Below are positions 18,007-26,513 of a stretch of 64,000 bases of DNA, piece after piece. The position numbers and the translations under genes were made by a program. The stretch is taken from contig NZ_BAAAYO010000021.1 in the NCBI RefSeq assembly GCF_039536325.1, forward strand, positions 310,001 to 374,000. The letters are read 5' to 3'. The notes under the pieces are model-generated. The model had not been told where the DNA came from. It did not search any database and saw only the letters and a list, made by a program, of their open reading frames with translations. Each line of letters opens with the position of its first letter. Positions within the stretch are counted from its first letter, which is position 1. This DNA comes from Paenibacillus_AB hodogayensis. GTDB taxonomy: Bacteria; Bacillota; Bacilli; Paenibacillales; NBRC-103111.

Positions 18007-18053
18007 AAAGATAAAGGATGCGTCCCGATGATAGGGACGCATCCTTTATCTTT
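18007..18053. terminator. Terminator with 20-bp perfect stem
   Basis: Bases 18007-18026 (AAAGATAAAGGATGCGTCCC) pair perfectly with 18034-18053 around a seven-base loop. A/T-rich ends on both sides fit a bidirectional terminator closing the GH88/105-binding-protein operon. Confidence 0.85.
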
Positions 18054-18164
18054 AGCTATGGTTGCTTACCGTGGTCGGAATATGCCCTTTGGAGCTTCCG
18101 ATCCCGGCCAGCTTGATTGACAGGCCGCGCAATACGCCGAATGCTCGTTGACCGCCGTCTTTCA

Positions 18165-18199
18165 CCCCCTCTATGCGTTGACGCTTGGAGGGGGTTTTG
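18165..18199 (+). terminator. Second terminator-like stem
   Basis: CCCCCTC (18165-18171) pairs with GAGGGGG (18188-18194), followed by TTTT. It precedes the SDR gene by about 120 bases. Confidence 0.6.
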
Positions 18200-18318
18200 C
18201 TGTCAATCGGCTTGCTGTTGGGAGGGCCTCGTCCCTATGAAATTTGACACGGAGGAACGACATGTGCGACTATTTATGAGTAGGTACTAATATCTGATAA
18301 TAAAAGGAGGTTCCAAGC

Positions 18319-19092
18319 TTGAAACACTTTATCATCACCGGTACTTCAAGAGGCATCGGAAAGGCCATAGTCGAACAATTAGCATCTCCGCATCATTTTA
18401 TCCACTGTATTTCCAGGGAAAGAAACACGGAATTAAAAAACAACAGTAGCAACATCATGCACTATCCGTTTGATTTGAATGAGACCGAGCGGATTGAAGT
18501 GGTAATGGACCGCATTTTTAGTTCGATCGGTACATCTAACGTTGAGGGCGTATATTTAATAAACAATGCCTCCATGATTGCACCCGTGGCTTTTATCGAT
18601 ACTGTAGCTATTAACGACATAACAGGCAACCTTACTGTTAATTTACTCGCGCCGATTATTATGACGTCACTATTTATTAAACATACCAATAAGCTGGCAA
18701 CTGAAAAACGAATAATCAACATCTCTTCTTCTTCTGCGAAACATCATCATCCTGGTATGAGTTTGTATTCAGCGGCTAAAGCGGGTCTTGACGTTTTTTC
18801 TCAGTGTGTAGGACTTGAACAAAGCAGCTCGTCCGCTCCTGTTAAAATTGTTTCGATTTGGCCGGGTATGGTCGATACCGCTCTGCAAAGAGAGGCGCGA
18901 AGCAAGGACGCAACGGTATTTCCATCTGCAGAGCTGTTTGGAATGTTAAAAGATGGAGGGGTGCTTTCAACACCGGAGGAAACAGCAGTACAAATCATTG
19001 ATTTTTTGTTTAAAGAAGACTTGGAACATGGGTCCATCGTAGACATTTTTGACTATTCAAGGTTGAACAACTTGGCCTCACCTTCAAGTTGA
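18319..19092 (+). CDS. Short-chain dehydrogenase/reductase, benzil/sepiapterin-reductase-like
   Basis: A 257-residue NAD(P)H-dependent reductase. The cofactor motif 'TGTSRGIG' lies at residues ~7-14, 'NNA' follows the fourth strand ('VYLINNASMIAPV'), and the catalytic set is Ser ('INISSSSAKHH'), Tyr and Lys ('YSAAKAGLDVF'). The C-terminal 'SIWPGMVDTALQ' resembles the Bacillus benzil-reductase/sepiapterin-reductase branch, which reduces diketones or similar carbonyls. Start is TTG 18319, with AAAGGAGG nine bases upstream; there is no nearer ATG. The gene is more AT-rich than the carbohydrate genes beside it and stands alone between terminators. Confidence 0.92.
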   Translation: MKHFIITGTSRGIGKAIVEQLASPHHFIHCISRERNTELKNNSSNIMHYPFDLNETERIEVVMDRIFSSIGTSNVEGVYLINNASMIAPVAFIDTVAINDITGNLTVNLLAPIIMTSLFIKHTNKLATEKRIINISSSSAKHHHPGMSLYSAAKAGLDVFSQCVGLEQSSSSAPVKIVSIWPGMVDTALQREARSKDATVFPSAELFGMLKDGGVLSTPEETAVQIIDFLFKEDLEHGSIVDIFDYSRLNNLASPSS

Positions 19093-19377
19093 GGGCTTAT
19101 CCGTTCATAAATGACCCCGCCGGTGACAGGAATAATCTGCCCGGCGGCATCCCTGCGACCATCCCCGGGCTTATCCTTCTTGAGGGATCGGACATAGCTT
19201 CGTTCTTCTTGTATTATTATATATAACAAATATACAATTGAATTAGATGAATCGGGGAAACAGCGCAGATGTTGATCGATTTTTCGGGAGCGCAGGCAGT
19301 GCGAATAGTTTTTGCGTGTTCTGAGCAGCATCTTCTGTTATATAGCCTTAATATAAACAACCGCAAGCTTGATTTAG

Positions 19378-19401
19378 CCGCGTATATCGCGGATTTTTTT
19401 T
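19378..19401 (+). terminator. Rho-independent terminator
   Basis: CCGCG (19378-19382), TATAT loop, CGCGG (19388-19392), then A and eight T. It insulates the next promoter from upstream transcription. Confidence 0.75.
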
Positions 19402-19457
19402 GTTATAAGACAACTGCAAACAAAGACACTTATTGTTTTAATTGAATATACAACATA

Positions 19458-19486
19458 TTTACAATGATATTTATTGATGTTATAAT
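19458..19486 (+). promoter_or_regulatory. SigmaA promoter of the binding-protein/mannosidase operon
   Basis: TTTACA (19458-19463), 17-base spacer, TATAAT (19481-19486). It predicts a start near 19493, about 150 bases before the lipoprotein ATG. Confidence 0.75.
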
Positions 19487-19642
19487 CGCATCAATCCAGT
19501 TAAAGCGCATTCATAAATCTGAATCACACCAAGGGGTTTAATGGAGAACACAAAATCAAAGGAGGTGAACCAAGACAAAGACAGCCAAAGTGAAGGAAGG
19601 CACAGTGATGAGTTCCATTTTACTCTTAGGAGGGGTATTCCT

Positions 19643-20962
19643 ATGATCAAAAGCACTCCGTTTGTTAAAGCGCTTTCTTTTTTTGTTGCCGGTTCTTTGT
19701 TTTCTGGTTTACTGGCAGGCTGCAGCGATCAACGCACTCCCGACCCCGCGTCTTCCGACGTCAAACCGAAAGAGCCCGTTCCTGTCGAGCTTACGTTGAC
19801 ACCTTATTTTCTGAATATGACCGATCAAGAATTTGACCAGGTGCTGATCAAGCCATTAAAGGCGAAGTACCCCCACATCACGTTGAAGATTGTTAAAGAT
19901 GATATTACCAAAATGGTCATTGCCGGCCAGACGCCCGATATTATTTATTCGGCCAATTCCAGATTTCCCGTTATTCAGGAAATGGATCTTCCCTATGATC
20001 TGAGTGAATTGGTAAAAACGCACAAAGTGGATCTTGGCAAATTTTCCAGTCCAAATATCGATTGGATCAAGGAACTTGGCTCGAAAGGTGAAATTTACGG
20101 ACTGCCGTTTGCGTTAAACCAAATGGCTTTATTTTACAACAAGGACTCCTTCGACAAGCGTGGCGTTCCGTATCCGAAGGACGGTCTGACGTTGGACGAT
20201 TATTTCGCGCTTGCCAAAAAGATGACGTATTACGAGGATGGCATTCAGTATCGCGGAAGTCTCCCCACGAATCCCGAGTTCTATGCCAGAATGAATTCGT
20301 TGTCCTTCGTCGATCCGAAAACCAATAAAGCGTCAATTAACAACGATCAGATCAAATCGATCATGGAGCTTGTTCAGGCATTTTATCAAATACCAGGGAT
20401 GGTGCAGAATGGGCAGAAGCCGCCAAGCTGGGATAGCTTCACGAAAACGCAGCAAACGGCCATGTATCTGAATTGGATTCCCGATACGGTAGGCTTCATT
20501 CAACAAGCCGGATCGACCTTAAACTTCGACCTTGTCGGCGCTCCCGCATTCAAGGATAAGCCCGGATTCACCATTGACCACGGCGCTCAGATGATGATCG
20601 TTTCCAAAGCTTCCAAGCATAAAGAAGAAGCCTTTCAAGCAATTGAGTTCTTTGCCTCTACGGAAGTACAATCGATCTTAAACAAACGGAGTCGTTTGAC
20701 CGTGCTAAATGATGAATCGTTGATCAAAGATTTCCTTTCCGAAGTCGAAGTGATGAAGGGCAAGAACATCCAGGGTGCATTGAAAGTGAAGTCCGTCAAA
20801 ATGGCGCCTCCGAATCCGTACCACGTCATCGTCGCGGGGAAAATCAATGCGGCGGCCGAAACATTCGTTACCGGACTGAAGGATGTTAACACTTTGCTTC
20901 GAGAAACGCAGGAGGAATCGGATAAGGCGATTGAAGAGGAAATGGCCAAGAAGAAGAAATGA
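19643..20962 (+). CDS. Extracellular sugar-binding lipoprotein upstream of an alpha-mannosidase
   Basis: A 439-residue family-1 binding protein. The signal peptide ends with 'LLAGC', lipid-carrying Cys27. Family features are 'TPDIIYSANSRFPVI', 'LNQMALFYNKDSFDKRGV', 'YPKDGLTLDD' and the shared C-terminus 'KDVNTLLRETQEESDKAIEE'. ATG 19643 has AGGAGGGG upstream and gives a standard signal peptide. The frame is open upstream to ATG 19541, also with a ribosome site, which would add 34 polar residues in front of the signal peptide. The gene is followed by a scrap of a second binding-protein gene and then the GH38 mannosidase, so the ligand may be a mannose-containing oligosaccharide. Confidence 0.93.
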   Translation: MIKSTPFVKALSFFVAGSLFSGLLAGCSDQRTPDPASSDVKPKEPVPVELTLTPYFLNMTDQEFDQVLIKPLKAKYPHITLKIVKDDITKMVIAGQTPDIIYSANSRFPVIQEMDLPYDLSELVKTHKVDLGKFSSPNIDWIKELGSKGEIYGLPFALNQMALFYNKDSFDKRGVPYPKDGLTLDDYFALAKKMTYYEDGIQYRGSLPTNPEFYARMNSLSFVDPKTNKASINNDQIKSIMELVQAFYQIPGMVQNGQKPPSWDSFTKTQQTAMYLNWIPDTVGFIQQAGSTLNFDLVGAPAFKDKPGFTIDHGAQMMIVSKASKHKEEAFQAIEFFASTEVQSILNKRSRLTVLNDESLIKDFLSEVEVMKGKNIQGALKVKSVKMAPPNPYHVIVAGKINAAAETFVTGLKDVNTLLRETQEESDKAIEEEMAKKKK

Positions 20963-20971
20963 TGCTGAAGC

Positions 20972-21175
20972 TTGGAGAATGGAGATAGAGAGAACTACAA
21001 AACGAAACCTGCGAAAGCGTTTACTCCAACAAAATACGATTCCATAGCAAGTGCCTCTATCAACGAAGCGCTGAAAGAAATAGTCGAGAAGGGGAAAGAC
21101 GAGAACACGGCCTTAAGAGAAGCGGATGAGAAGGCGAATCAGCGAATACGCGAGAAAGAAGCCACCGCCAAATAA
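20972..21175 (+). pseudogene. C-terminal remnant of another sugar-binding protein
   Basis: The ~60 codons before 21175 read 'TKPAKAFTPTKYDSIA...KDENTALREADEKANQ', the last helices of a binding protein of the kind found at 1-506 and 44082. Signal peptide, lipobox and the two lobes are absent. The frame opens only at a TTG at 20972 without a ribosome site. It starts ten bases after the stop of the intact binding-protein gene. The simplest reading is that a tandem duplicate was lost by recombination, leaving its 3' end in front of the mannosidase. Confidence 0.8.
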
Positions 21176-21204
21176 CGATGTTTACACCAAGGAGCGCGAT
21201 TCGG

Positions 21205-24200
21205 ATGATCCATAAAAATCATATCCAAAAAACGTTGAACAAGCTGAGAAAGCTGGAAAGCATTTACGAAAATCGGATCTACTACAAGGTGGATGAGGTG
21301 CAGGTTCGTTATTTTGAAACGGCAGAGCATCTATATACGGTGCCCGGAGAGGAAGCGGAGTGGCTTCCGGCTGACAAGGATCTCGTCTGGGGCGAGCCAT
21401 GGAGGTCGGCCTGGTTCAAGGGACAATACCGAATTCCTGAGAGCCTTCGCGGTCAAAAACTGTTTGTTCAAGCGAAGACGGATGGGGTGGAAACCTTTTT
21501 CTGGGTCGACGGGCGGCCCAAAGGCATTTTCACGCACCCGAAGGATGCCGAAAACCGGGGCAATCACCGGACGCTGCTGCTCGCCGAAGAAGCCGGTGCC
21601 GGAGTTGTCTATGAGCTTGCGTTCGAAGGCTACGCCGGCCATCCTTGCGTCGGCACGCAGCCTTATCAGTCGTACGAAACAGGGGATGGAAGCGCGATCC
21701 GCTATAAACGGGTATTTCGGTCGATCGACGTTGTGCTTTGCAGGGAGGATGTGCAGGACTTTGTATTCAATCTGCGAACGTTAAATCAGATCGTTCGTTC
21801 CGGAGCAGTAGACGATTTTCGCAAAGGGAAAATAATGAATGCTCTGCTGGAGGCGTTCACCTACTTGCTGCAATCCCCGGACGAGGAGCACGAAGAAGAG
21901 TGGCGCTCCGGAATGGAACTTGCGGCGAAGACAATCAAGCCGCTGCTGGAACCGAACAACGGTCCGTCAGGACCCCGCGCGGGCTTGATCGGCCATTCCC
22001 ACATGGATACGGCATGGCTGTGGACCATCGACGAAACGATCCGCAAGTGCGCGCGCACGTACGCCAATGCGCTCAGCCTTATGGAGCAGTATCCCGAATA
22101 TACGTTCGTGCAAAGCTCGGCTTTTCACGCGGAGCTGATGCGGCGGCATTATCCGGACATTTTCGAAGGGATCAAGCGCCGCGTGGCGGAAGGTCGCTGG
22201 GAGCCGAACGGCGGCGTGTGGATCGAATGCGACTGCAACCTCGTAAGCGGAGAATCGCTGGTACGCCAGTTTCTCAAAGGGCAGCGCTATACCAAAGAGC
22301 ATTTCGGCTACACGGCGGATACGTTCTGGCTGCCGGACACGTTCGGCTACAGCGCGGCGATTCCGCAGATCATGGCGGGAACCGGTATCCGCTATTTTCT
22401 GACGACGAAGTTGTCCTGGAACGATACGAACGTATTTCCTTACGATACGTTCGTATGGCAAGGCATGGACGGGTCGAGGGTGCTGACTCACTTCAATACG
22501 ATTCATTGCTGGCCGGATGCCGAAACGGTGCTGAACCGAATTTACGAGGGTGGAAAAAACGGTATTCAACATCGGCAGGTGAACGATCGGAGACTGGTGT
22601 CGTACGGATTTGGCGACGGCGGCGGCGGTCCGCAACACGAGATGCTGGAGATGGCCCGGCGAATTCGGGATACGGAAGGCGTGCCGCGCTCGGAGCATAC
22701 GACCGTCAGCCGGTTCATGCGGGAACTGGAAGAGACGTCTGTCCGTCCGGCGGTTCATGCGGGAGAGCTCTATTTCGAGGGGCACCGCGGGACGCTGACG
22801 CAGATGCATCAGATCAAACGAAACAACCGCAAGGTGGAGATCGCGCTTCGCAGCCTGGAGCTGGCCGAAGTGCTGCACTGGAGCAGCGGCTTAGGCAGGC
22901 CGTCGGCACGTACGGCCGAACTGGTTGAATGCATGCTCATCAATCAGTTCCATGATATTTTACCAGGCACTTCCATCCCGGAAGTCCATGACCGCGCCAT
23001 TCGCGAGGTCCATTCCATCATAAGCGAAGCCGGACGAATGACGGACAATCTGCTCGCCGCAGCAGTTACGCCGGACCCGAACCGGATCGCGGTTCTAAAC
23101 ACGCTCGGCTGGGATCGGAAAGGAACGATCGCCCTGGACATCGAAGACGAAGCCATTCATTCGGCCGACCCGTCACTGTCCAGCCAACGGATTGAAGATG
23201 TGTTCGGCAGACGGAAGCTGTTGGTCGGGGGCGTAACGCTGCCTCCACTGGCGGTAACGGAGATCGCGGCAGCGCCGCGTATGGAAGACGAGGACGCATC
23301 TCCTTTCCGTTATGACGGCGAGCGGTTGGAGACGCCCTTTGCCCATGTAGTCTTTGACCGGCACGGATATATCGCCTCCTTCGTGGACAAGGCGTCAGGC
23401 CGGGAGCTGCGCGGCGGCGGCTATCCGCTCAATGCGTTCTTGTTGGGCGAGGATCTGCCGAACGCTTGGGACAACTGGGATATCGACCGGGATCAGTCCG
23501 GCAAAATGCGGCTCCAGACGTCGCTCGAGAGTCGGGAGCTCGCGGCCGACGGTCCGCTGCAGCTGCGCATTCGCAGTGTGTACCGCGTCGGAAAATTGTC
23601 TTCCTTGAAGCAGGATATGGTGTTTCACAGCGATACGCCTCGCGTGGACTTCGAAACGGCCATCGACTGGAAGGAGAAACACCGGCTGCTCAAGGTCGGG
23701 TTTGACGTCAATATCTTGGCTCCGCAGGCCCGCCATGAAATCCAGTTCGGGTATGTAGAGCGACCGACGCATGACAACACGCCTTACGATCAAGGGATGT
23801 TCGAGGTATGCAACCACAAATGGACGGATTTGTCGGAAAATCGGTTCGGCATCGCCCTGCTAAACGATTGCAAATACGGCATTTCCGTATCCGGTTCGGA
23901 TATGCGGCTCACGCTTCACAAAGGAGGGACGCACCCGGATCCGCGCGGCGACGAAGGGTTGCACGAGGTCGTTTATGCGCTGTTGCCGCACGAAGGGGGC
24001 TTTGGCGCGGAGACGGTTATTCGCCCTGCGTACGAATTGAATGTGCCGCCGCTCGCCGTATTCGGCCGCTCTGCGCGTAACGGGGATTCCCTGGTGACGA
24101 TCGACGCGACAAACGTTATTCTAGAGACCGTAAAACCAGCCGAGGAGGGGGATGCCTACGTGTTGCGCCTGTTTGAAGCGGAGCGTTCCGCTGTAAAGGG

Positions 24201-24348
24201 AGCGAAGCTGCGCTTCGGCAAGCTGCCGTCCCGGGTGGCGCTCAGCGATATGCTGGAAGAGGAGCTGCAGGATATCGCTTTAGACGGTGCGGAAATTTCG
24301 CTCGACTTTCGGGCGTTTGAAATCAAAACGGTAAAGGTTTACTTATGA
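21205..24348 (+). CDS. GH38 alpha-mannosidase
   Basis: A 1047-residue cytoplasmic alpha-mannosidase of bacterial GH38 type. It has a front part of about 255 residues, then the catalytic domain: zinc ligands in 'GLIGHSHMDTAWLW' (His266, Asp268) and the nucleophile Asp378 in 'WLPDTFGYSAAIPQI'. The helical domain follows ('HQIKRNNRKVEIALRSLELA', 'LINQFHDILPGTSIPEVHD'), then the large C-terminal beta domains. I prefer ATG 21205 (AAGGAG ten bases upstream) over ATG 21178. It follows a binding protein and a binding-protein remnant, so it probably trims imported mannosides. A terminator closes the unit at 24365. Confidence 0.95.
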   Translation: MIHKNHIQKTLNKLRKLESIYENRIYYKVDEVQVRYFETAEHLYTVPGEEAEWLPADKDLVWGEPWRSAWFKGQYRIPESLRGQKLFVQAKTDGVETFFWVDGRPKGIFTHPKDAENRGNHRTLLLAEEAGAGVVYELAFEGYAGHPCVGTQPYQSYETGDGSAIRYKRVFRSIDVVLCREDVQDFVFNLRTLNQIVRSGAVDDFRKGKIMNALLEAFTYLLQSPDEEHEEEWRSGMELAAKTIKPLLEPNNGPSGPRAGLIGHSHMDTAWLWTIDETIRKCARTYANALSLMEQYPEYTFVQSSAFHAELMRRHYPDIFEGIKRRVAEGRWEPNGGVWIECDCNLVSGESLVRQFLKGQRYTKEHFGYTADTFWLPDTFGYSAAIPQIMAGTGIRYFLTTKLSWNDTNVFPYDTFVWQGMDGSRVLTHFNTIHCWPDAETVLNRIYEGGKNGIQHRQVNDRRLVSYGFGDGGGGPQHEMLEMARRIRDTEGVPRSEHTTVSRFMRELEETSVRPAVHAGELYFEGHRGTLTQMHQIKRNNRKVEIALRSLELAEVLHWSSGLGRPSARTAELVECMLINQFHDILPGTSIPEVHDRAIREVHSIISEAGRMTDNLLAAAVTPDPNRIAVLNTLGWDRKGTIALDIEDEAIHSADPSLSSQRIEDVFGRRKLLVGGVTLPPLAVTEIAAAPRMEDEDASPFRYDGERLETPFAHVVFDRHGYIASFVDKASGRELRGGGYPLNAFLLGEDLPNAWDNWDIDRDQSGKMRLQTSLESRELAADGPLQLRIRSVYRVGKLSSLKQDMVFHSDTPRVDFETAIDWKEKHRLLKVGFDVNILAPQARHEIQFGYVERPTHDNTPYDQGMFEVCNHKWTDLSENRFGIALLNDCKYGISVSGSDMRLTLHKGGTHPDPRGDEGLHEVVYALLPHEGGFGAETVIRPAYELNVPPLAVFGRSARNGDSLVTIDATNVILETVKPAEEGDAYVLRLFEAERSAVKGAKLRFGKLPSRVALSDMLEEELQDIALDGAEISLDFRAFEIKTVKVYL

Positions 24349-24364
24349 TTTAAATCGACCTCAA

Positions 24365-24398
24365 ACCATCTCGCATTGTACATGCGAGATGGTTTTTT
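24365..24398 (+). terminator. Terminator after the alpha-mannosidase gene
   Basis: ACCATCTCGCAT (24365-24376) pairs perfectly with ATGCGAGATGGT (24382-24393), then six T. Confidence 0.9.
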
Positions 24399-24567
24399 AT
24401 GGTTTCCGGTAGTTTCACATTCTCCGCCACAACTGACGACAAACCTCGTTCGCTTTGTTTCTGACAGGAGCCCCCACGCAACACCCAGAGAACGTTGTTC
24501 ATCAATAACGCTTTATGTGCGTCGAGTCTTGGATTAAGTACCCGTCGGAAGATACGAGTGTTTTTGC

Positions 24568-24596
24568 TTGACAGGAAATTAAACCTGCCTTATATT
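24568..24596 (+). promoter_or_regulatory. Promoter of the azoreductase gene
   Basis: TTGACA (24568-24573), 17 bases, TATATT (24591-24596). The predicted start point lies inside the operator-like sequence at 24596-24614. Confidence 0.8.
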
Positions 24597-24614
24597 TAAA
24601 CATGTAGTTAAATA
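24596..24614. promoter_or_regulatory. Operator-like sequence shared with the ArsR gene promoter
   Basis: TTAAACA, four bases, GTTAAATA (24596-24614). The same two blocks with the same four-base gap occur at 25456-25474 over the start of the ArsR gene. A further GGTTAAATA lies at 24622-24630. Both copies sit immediately at or after a -10 box, the position expected for repression. Confidence 0.65.
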
Positions 24615-24676
24615 ACCAAATGGTTAAATATAAAGGCGCTCATTTCAAACATTTAACGGAAGGTAGGTTTTCCATT

Positions 24677-25315
24677 ATGGCAACCGTACTGTATATCACA
24701 GCAAATCCGAACGATCAAGAAACGTCTTATAGCTTGGCCGTAGGAAAAGAATTTGTAGAGACGTACCGCTCCGCAAATCCGAATGATGAGGTTGTTCATC
24801 TTGATCTGTATAAAGATGATATTCCGCAGCTGGATGCCGACATTTTTAGCGGCTGGGGCAAGCTGGGAGCAGGGACAGCGTTTGATCAATTGACCGATGC
24901 AGAGAAAGCGAAAATCAGCCGCCTCGCTGAACTGGTGGAACAATTTGTTGCGGCGAATAAATATGTTTTTGTAAATCCGATATGGAACTATTCTTTTCCG
25001 CCGGTTATGAAAGCATACATCGACGCTGTCTGCGTGGCAGGCAAAACGTTCAAATATACGGATAAAGGTCCGATTGGCTTGATGAGCGACAAAAAAGCGG
25101 TACACATTCAAGCAAGCGGAAGCGTCTTGTCTGCAGGCTCTGATTTTGCGGACTTTGAGATGGGTCACCGCCACCTGGATGCCATTATGAAGTTTTTTGG
25201 AGTTCCTAGTTTTGAAGGCATCTTTGTTGAAGGGATGGCTAAGTCTCCCGACCAAGCGCCAGCGATTAAAGAAAAGGCAATCCGCCAAGCGCGGGCAGTC
25301 GCACAGAGCTTCTAA
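24677..25315 (+). CDS. azoR: FMN-dependent NADH:azo/quinone reductase
   Basis: A 212-residue flavodoxin-fold enzyme of the AzoR family, which uses NADH and FMN to reduce quinones and azo compounds and protects against thiol stress. Visible features are the FMN phosphate loop region 'ANPNDQETSYSLAVGKEFVE' (residues ~8-27), 'PIWNYSFPPVMKAYIDAVC' near residue 95 and 'QASGSVLSAGSDF' near residue 142. ATG 24677 gives the standard N-terminus; the longer frame from 24620 ('MVKYKGAHF') is an upstream extension over the operator. It is likely controlled by the ArsR-type regulator 150 bases downstream, as both promoters carry the same block. Confidence 0.95.
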   Translation: MATVLYITANPNDQETSYSLAVGKEFVETYRSANPNDEVVHLDLYKDDIPQLDADIFSGWGKLGAGTAFDQLTDAEKAKISRLAELVEQFVAANKYVFVNPIWNYSFPPVMKAYIDAVCVAGKTFKYTDKGPIGLMSDKKAVHIQASGSVLSAGSDFADFEMGHRHLDAIMKFFGVPSFEGIFVEGMAKSPDQAPAIKEKAIRQARAVAQSF

Positions 25316-25427
25316 CGGTTTTGCCACCACGAGCCGAGCGAGTTTCAGGATCCATTCCTGAACCGTTCGGCTCTTATTTCGTTTCGTCCCTCTGTCTTGC
25401 CCGATCGGAATTCGCAGATGCCACTTC

Positions 25428-25456
25428 TTGACAATAGATTAGAATCGGCATAAAAT
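25428..25456 (+). promoter_or_regulatory. Promoter of the ArsR gene, predicting a leaderless mRNA
   Basis: TTGACA (25428-25433), 17 bases, TAAAAT (25451-25456). The ATG of the next gene is at 25464, seven bases after the -10 box, so transcription should begin at or next to the start codon. No ribosome binding site precedes it. Confidence 0.65.
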
Positions 25457-25463
25457 TAAACAC

Positions 25464-25802
25464 ATGGTTAAATACGATGATGAACTATTGGATAATGTTT
25501 TCCACGTGCTTTCCGATCCGACGAGAAGAGAAATTCTCAGACGTTTGGCTGTCGGAGAGATGACGGTTATGAATTTGGCTAAACCATTTGAAATGTCATT
25601 GCCAGCCATTTCTAAACATCTACGGGTGTTGGAAAAGGCTGGTTTGGTTTCGATTCGGAAGGAAGGAACTTACCGGTACTATTATTTAAATCCCAAGACG
25701 GTGGACGGAGCGTACGAATGGTTAATGGAATTGAGGAGCTTCTGGACTTCGCAATTGGCTAACCTTGAACATTTTTTGGGCGATCAATCAAAAGAAGACT
25801 AG
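25464..25802 (+). CDS. ArsR-family winged-helix regulator
   Basis: A 112-residue regulator with a winged helix ('HVLSDPTRREILRRLAVGEM' opens it; recognition helix 'MSLPAISKHLRVLEKAGLV'). It has no CxC or other metal-binding cysteine cluster, so it belongs to the ArsR branch that pairs with AHSA1/SRPBCC proteins rather than metal sensors. That partner follows 15 bases downstream. The start at 25464 is set by homology of the first helix; the operator-like repeat 25456-25474 runs across the start codon, and the same repeat lies at the azoreductase promoter. Autoregulation plus control of the azoreductase gene is the likely role. Confidence 0.92.
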   Translation: MVKYDDELLDNVFHVLSDPTRREILRRLAVGEMTVMNLAKPFEMSLPAISKHLRVLEKAGLVSIRKEGTYRYYYLNPKTVDGAYEWLMELRSFWTSQLANLEHFLGDQSKED

Positions 25803-25817
25803 TGGAGGCACCAATTC

Positions 25818-26264
25818 ATGATTACAATGCTGAATGGAAAATTTTTGCTCACGCTGCAGCACGTTTATAACGCGAGCAAGGAAAGAGTGTTCCTTGCTTG
25901 GACGAAGGAAGAGCAGTTAAAGCAATGGTGGGGGATTACGGGCTTTACGACGACTATTGAACAAATGGACGTAAAAGTCGGGGGGAAATACCGTTTTCAT
26001 ATGCAAGCTCCGAACGGTAACGTTCATACTTTGGAAGGTCGGTATATCGATATCGTTCCGAATGAAAAGCTATCGTTTACCTGGAAATGGATCAATGAAG
26101 GAGACGATTCAGAGGAAACGCTGGTGACGATTCATTTTGTCGAAAAGGACAAGAAGACGGAGCTGGAGATGACGCATTCCGCCTTCTCCACGATGCAAGC
26201 GGCGAAAAGACACAATAAAAACTGGAACAACTCCTTAGAAGGCGGCTTGTCGAATTTTTTTTAA
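25818..26264 (+). CDS. AHSA1/SRPBCC-domain protein
   Basis: A 148-residue START-like (SRPBCC) protein of the Aha1-C type. Typical features are 'HVYNASKERVFLAWTKEEQL', 'QWWG', 'VGGKYRFHM' and 'TWKW'. The hydrophobic pocket of this fold binds small lipophilic ligands; the exact ligand is unknown. GTGGAGG lies ten bases upstream of the ATG. It is translationally close to the ArsR regulator (15-base gap). A second such ArsR-AHSA1 pair is found at 55912-56799. Confidence 0.92.
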   Translation: MITMLNGKFLLTLQHVYNASKERVFLAWTKEEQLKQWWGITGFTTTIEQMDVKVGGKYRFHMQAPNGNVHTLEGRYIDIVPNEKLSFTWKWINEGDDSEETLVTIHFVEKDKKTELEMTHSAFSTMQAAKRHNKNWNNSLEGGLSNFF

Positions 26265-26421
26265 AATATAGCCGTATTCCGCAGTCCCAATAAACGTCAT
26301 AGGGAAACGAAACAAGCTTGGTGAGCTGCCAAGCTTGCCGATGAAGAGACGGCGTTCGCCGCGAGTACGACTCATCGGGTAGATTTGGTCAAAGTCAATC
26401 GTTCCAATGCCATTATGAAAG

Positions 26422-26462
26422 ATCGCCCTTAACAGCTTGCCAGCTGATTAAGGGCGATTATT
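26422..26462. terminator. Bidirectional terminator between AHSA1 and anti-sigma genes
   Basis: ATCGCCCTTAA (26422-26432) pairs perfectly with TTAAGGGCGAT (26448-26458), followed by TATT. Another stem, AAGCTTGG/CCAAGCTT, lies near 26310-26330. Confidence 0.75.
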
Positions 26463-26513
26463 GCGAGAGGCCGATCGCGACTGACCTGCATCAAAAGAAA
26501 CGAACCTTTTCGG

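Larger units (their letters stand above)
17912..18318. other. Intergenic region with two terminator-like hairpins
   Basis: About 400 bases without a convincing gene. It contains the 20-bp terminator at 18007-18053 and a second stem (18165-18194). Between them the minus strand has a short open frame from about 18173 to 18056 whose translation looks vaguely protein-like ('GLSIKLAGIGSSKGHIP'). This could be the 3' scrap of a lost gene; I do not call it. Confidence 0.5.
19093..19642. other. Long leader/intergenic region before a binding-protein gene
   Basis: About 550 bases. The first 100 are GC-rich with short open frames on the minus strand that I cannot identify. Then follow an AT-rich stretch, the terminator at 19378-19401 and the promoter at 19458-19486. 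The transcript leader is about 150 bases and includes an in-frame 34-codon extension starting at ATG 19541 (AAGGGG upstream). It also has a perfect AAAGGAGGTGA at 19558-19568 that precedes no obvious start codon. Confidence 0.5.
24349..24676. other. Intergenic region before the azoreductase gene
   Basis: About 330 bases holding the mannosidase terminator, the azoreductase promoter (24568-24596) and its operator-like repeats. Bases 24400-24560 show nothing I can identify. Confidence 0.6.

Noticed and set aside
18056..18173. Short minus-strand frame between two terminators
   Set aside because: Protein-like composition, but no clear start and no recognised family; possibly a gene scrap.
21738..22928. 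396-codon plus-strand frame inside the alpha-mannosidase gene
   Set aside because: It is the alternate frame of the GH38 coding region, Arg/Gly-rich and without motifs.
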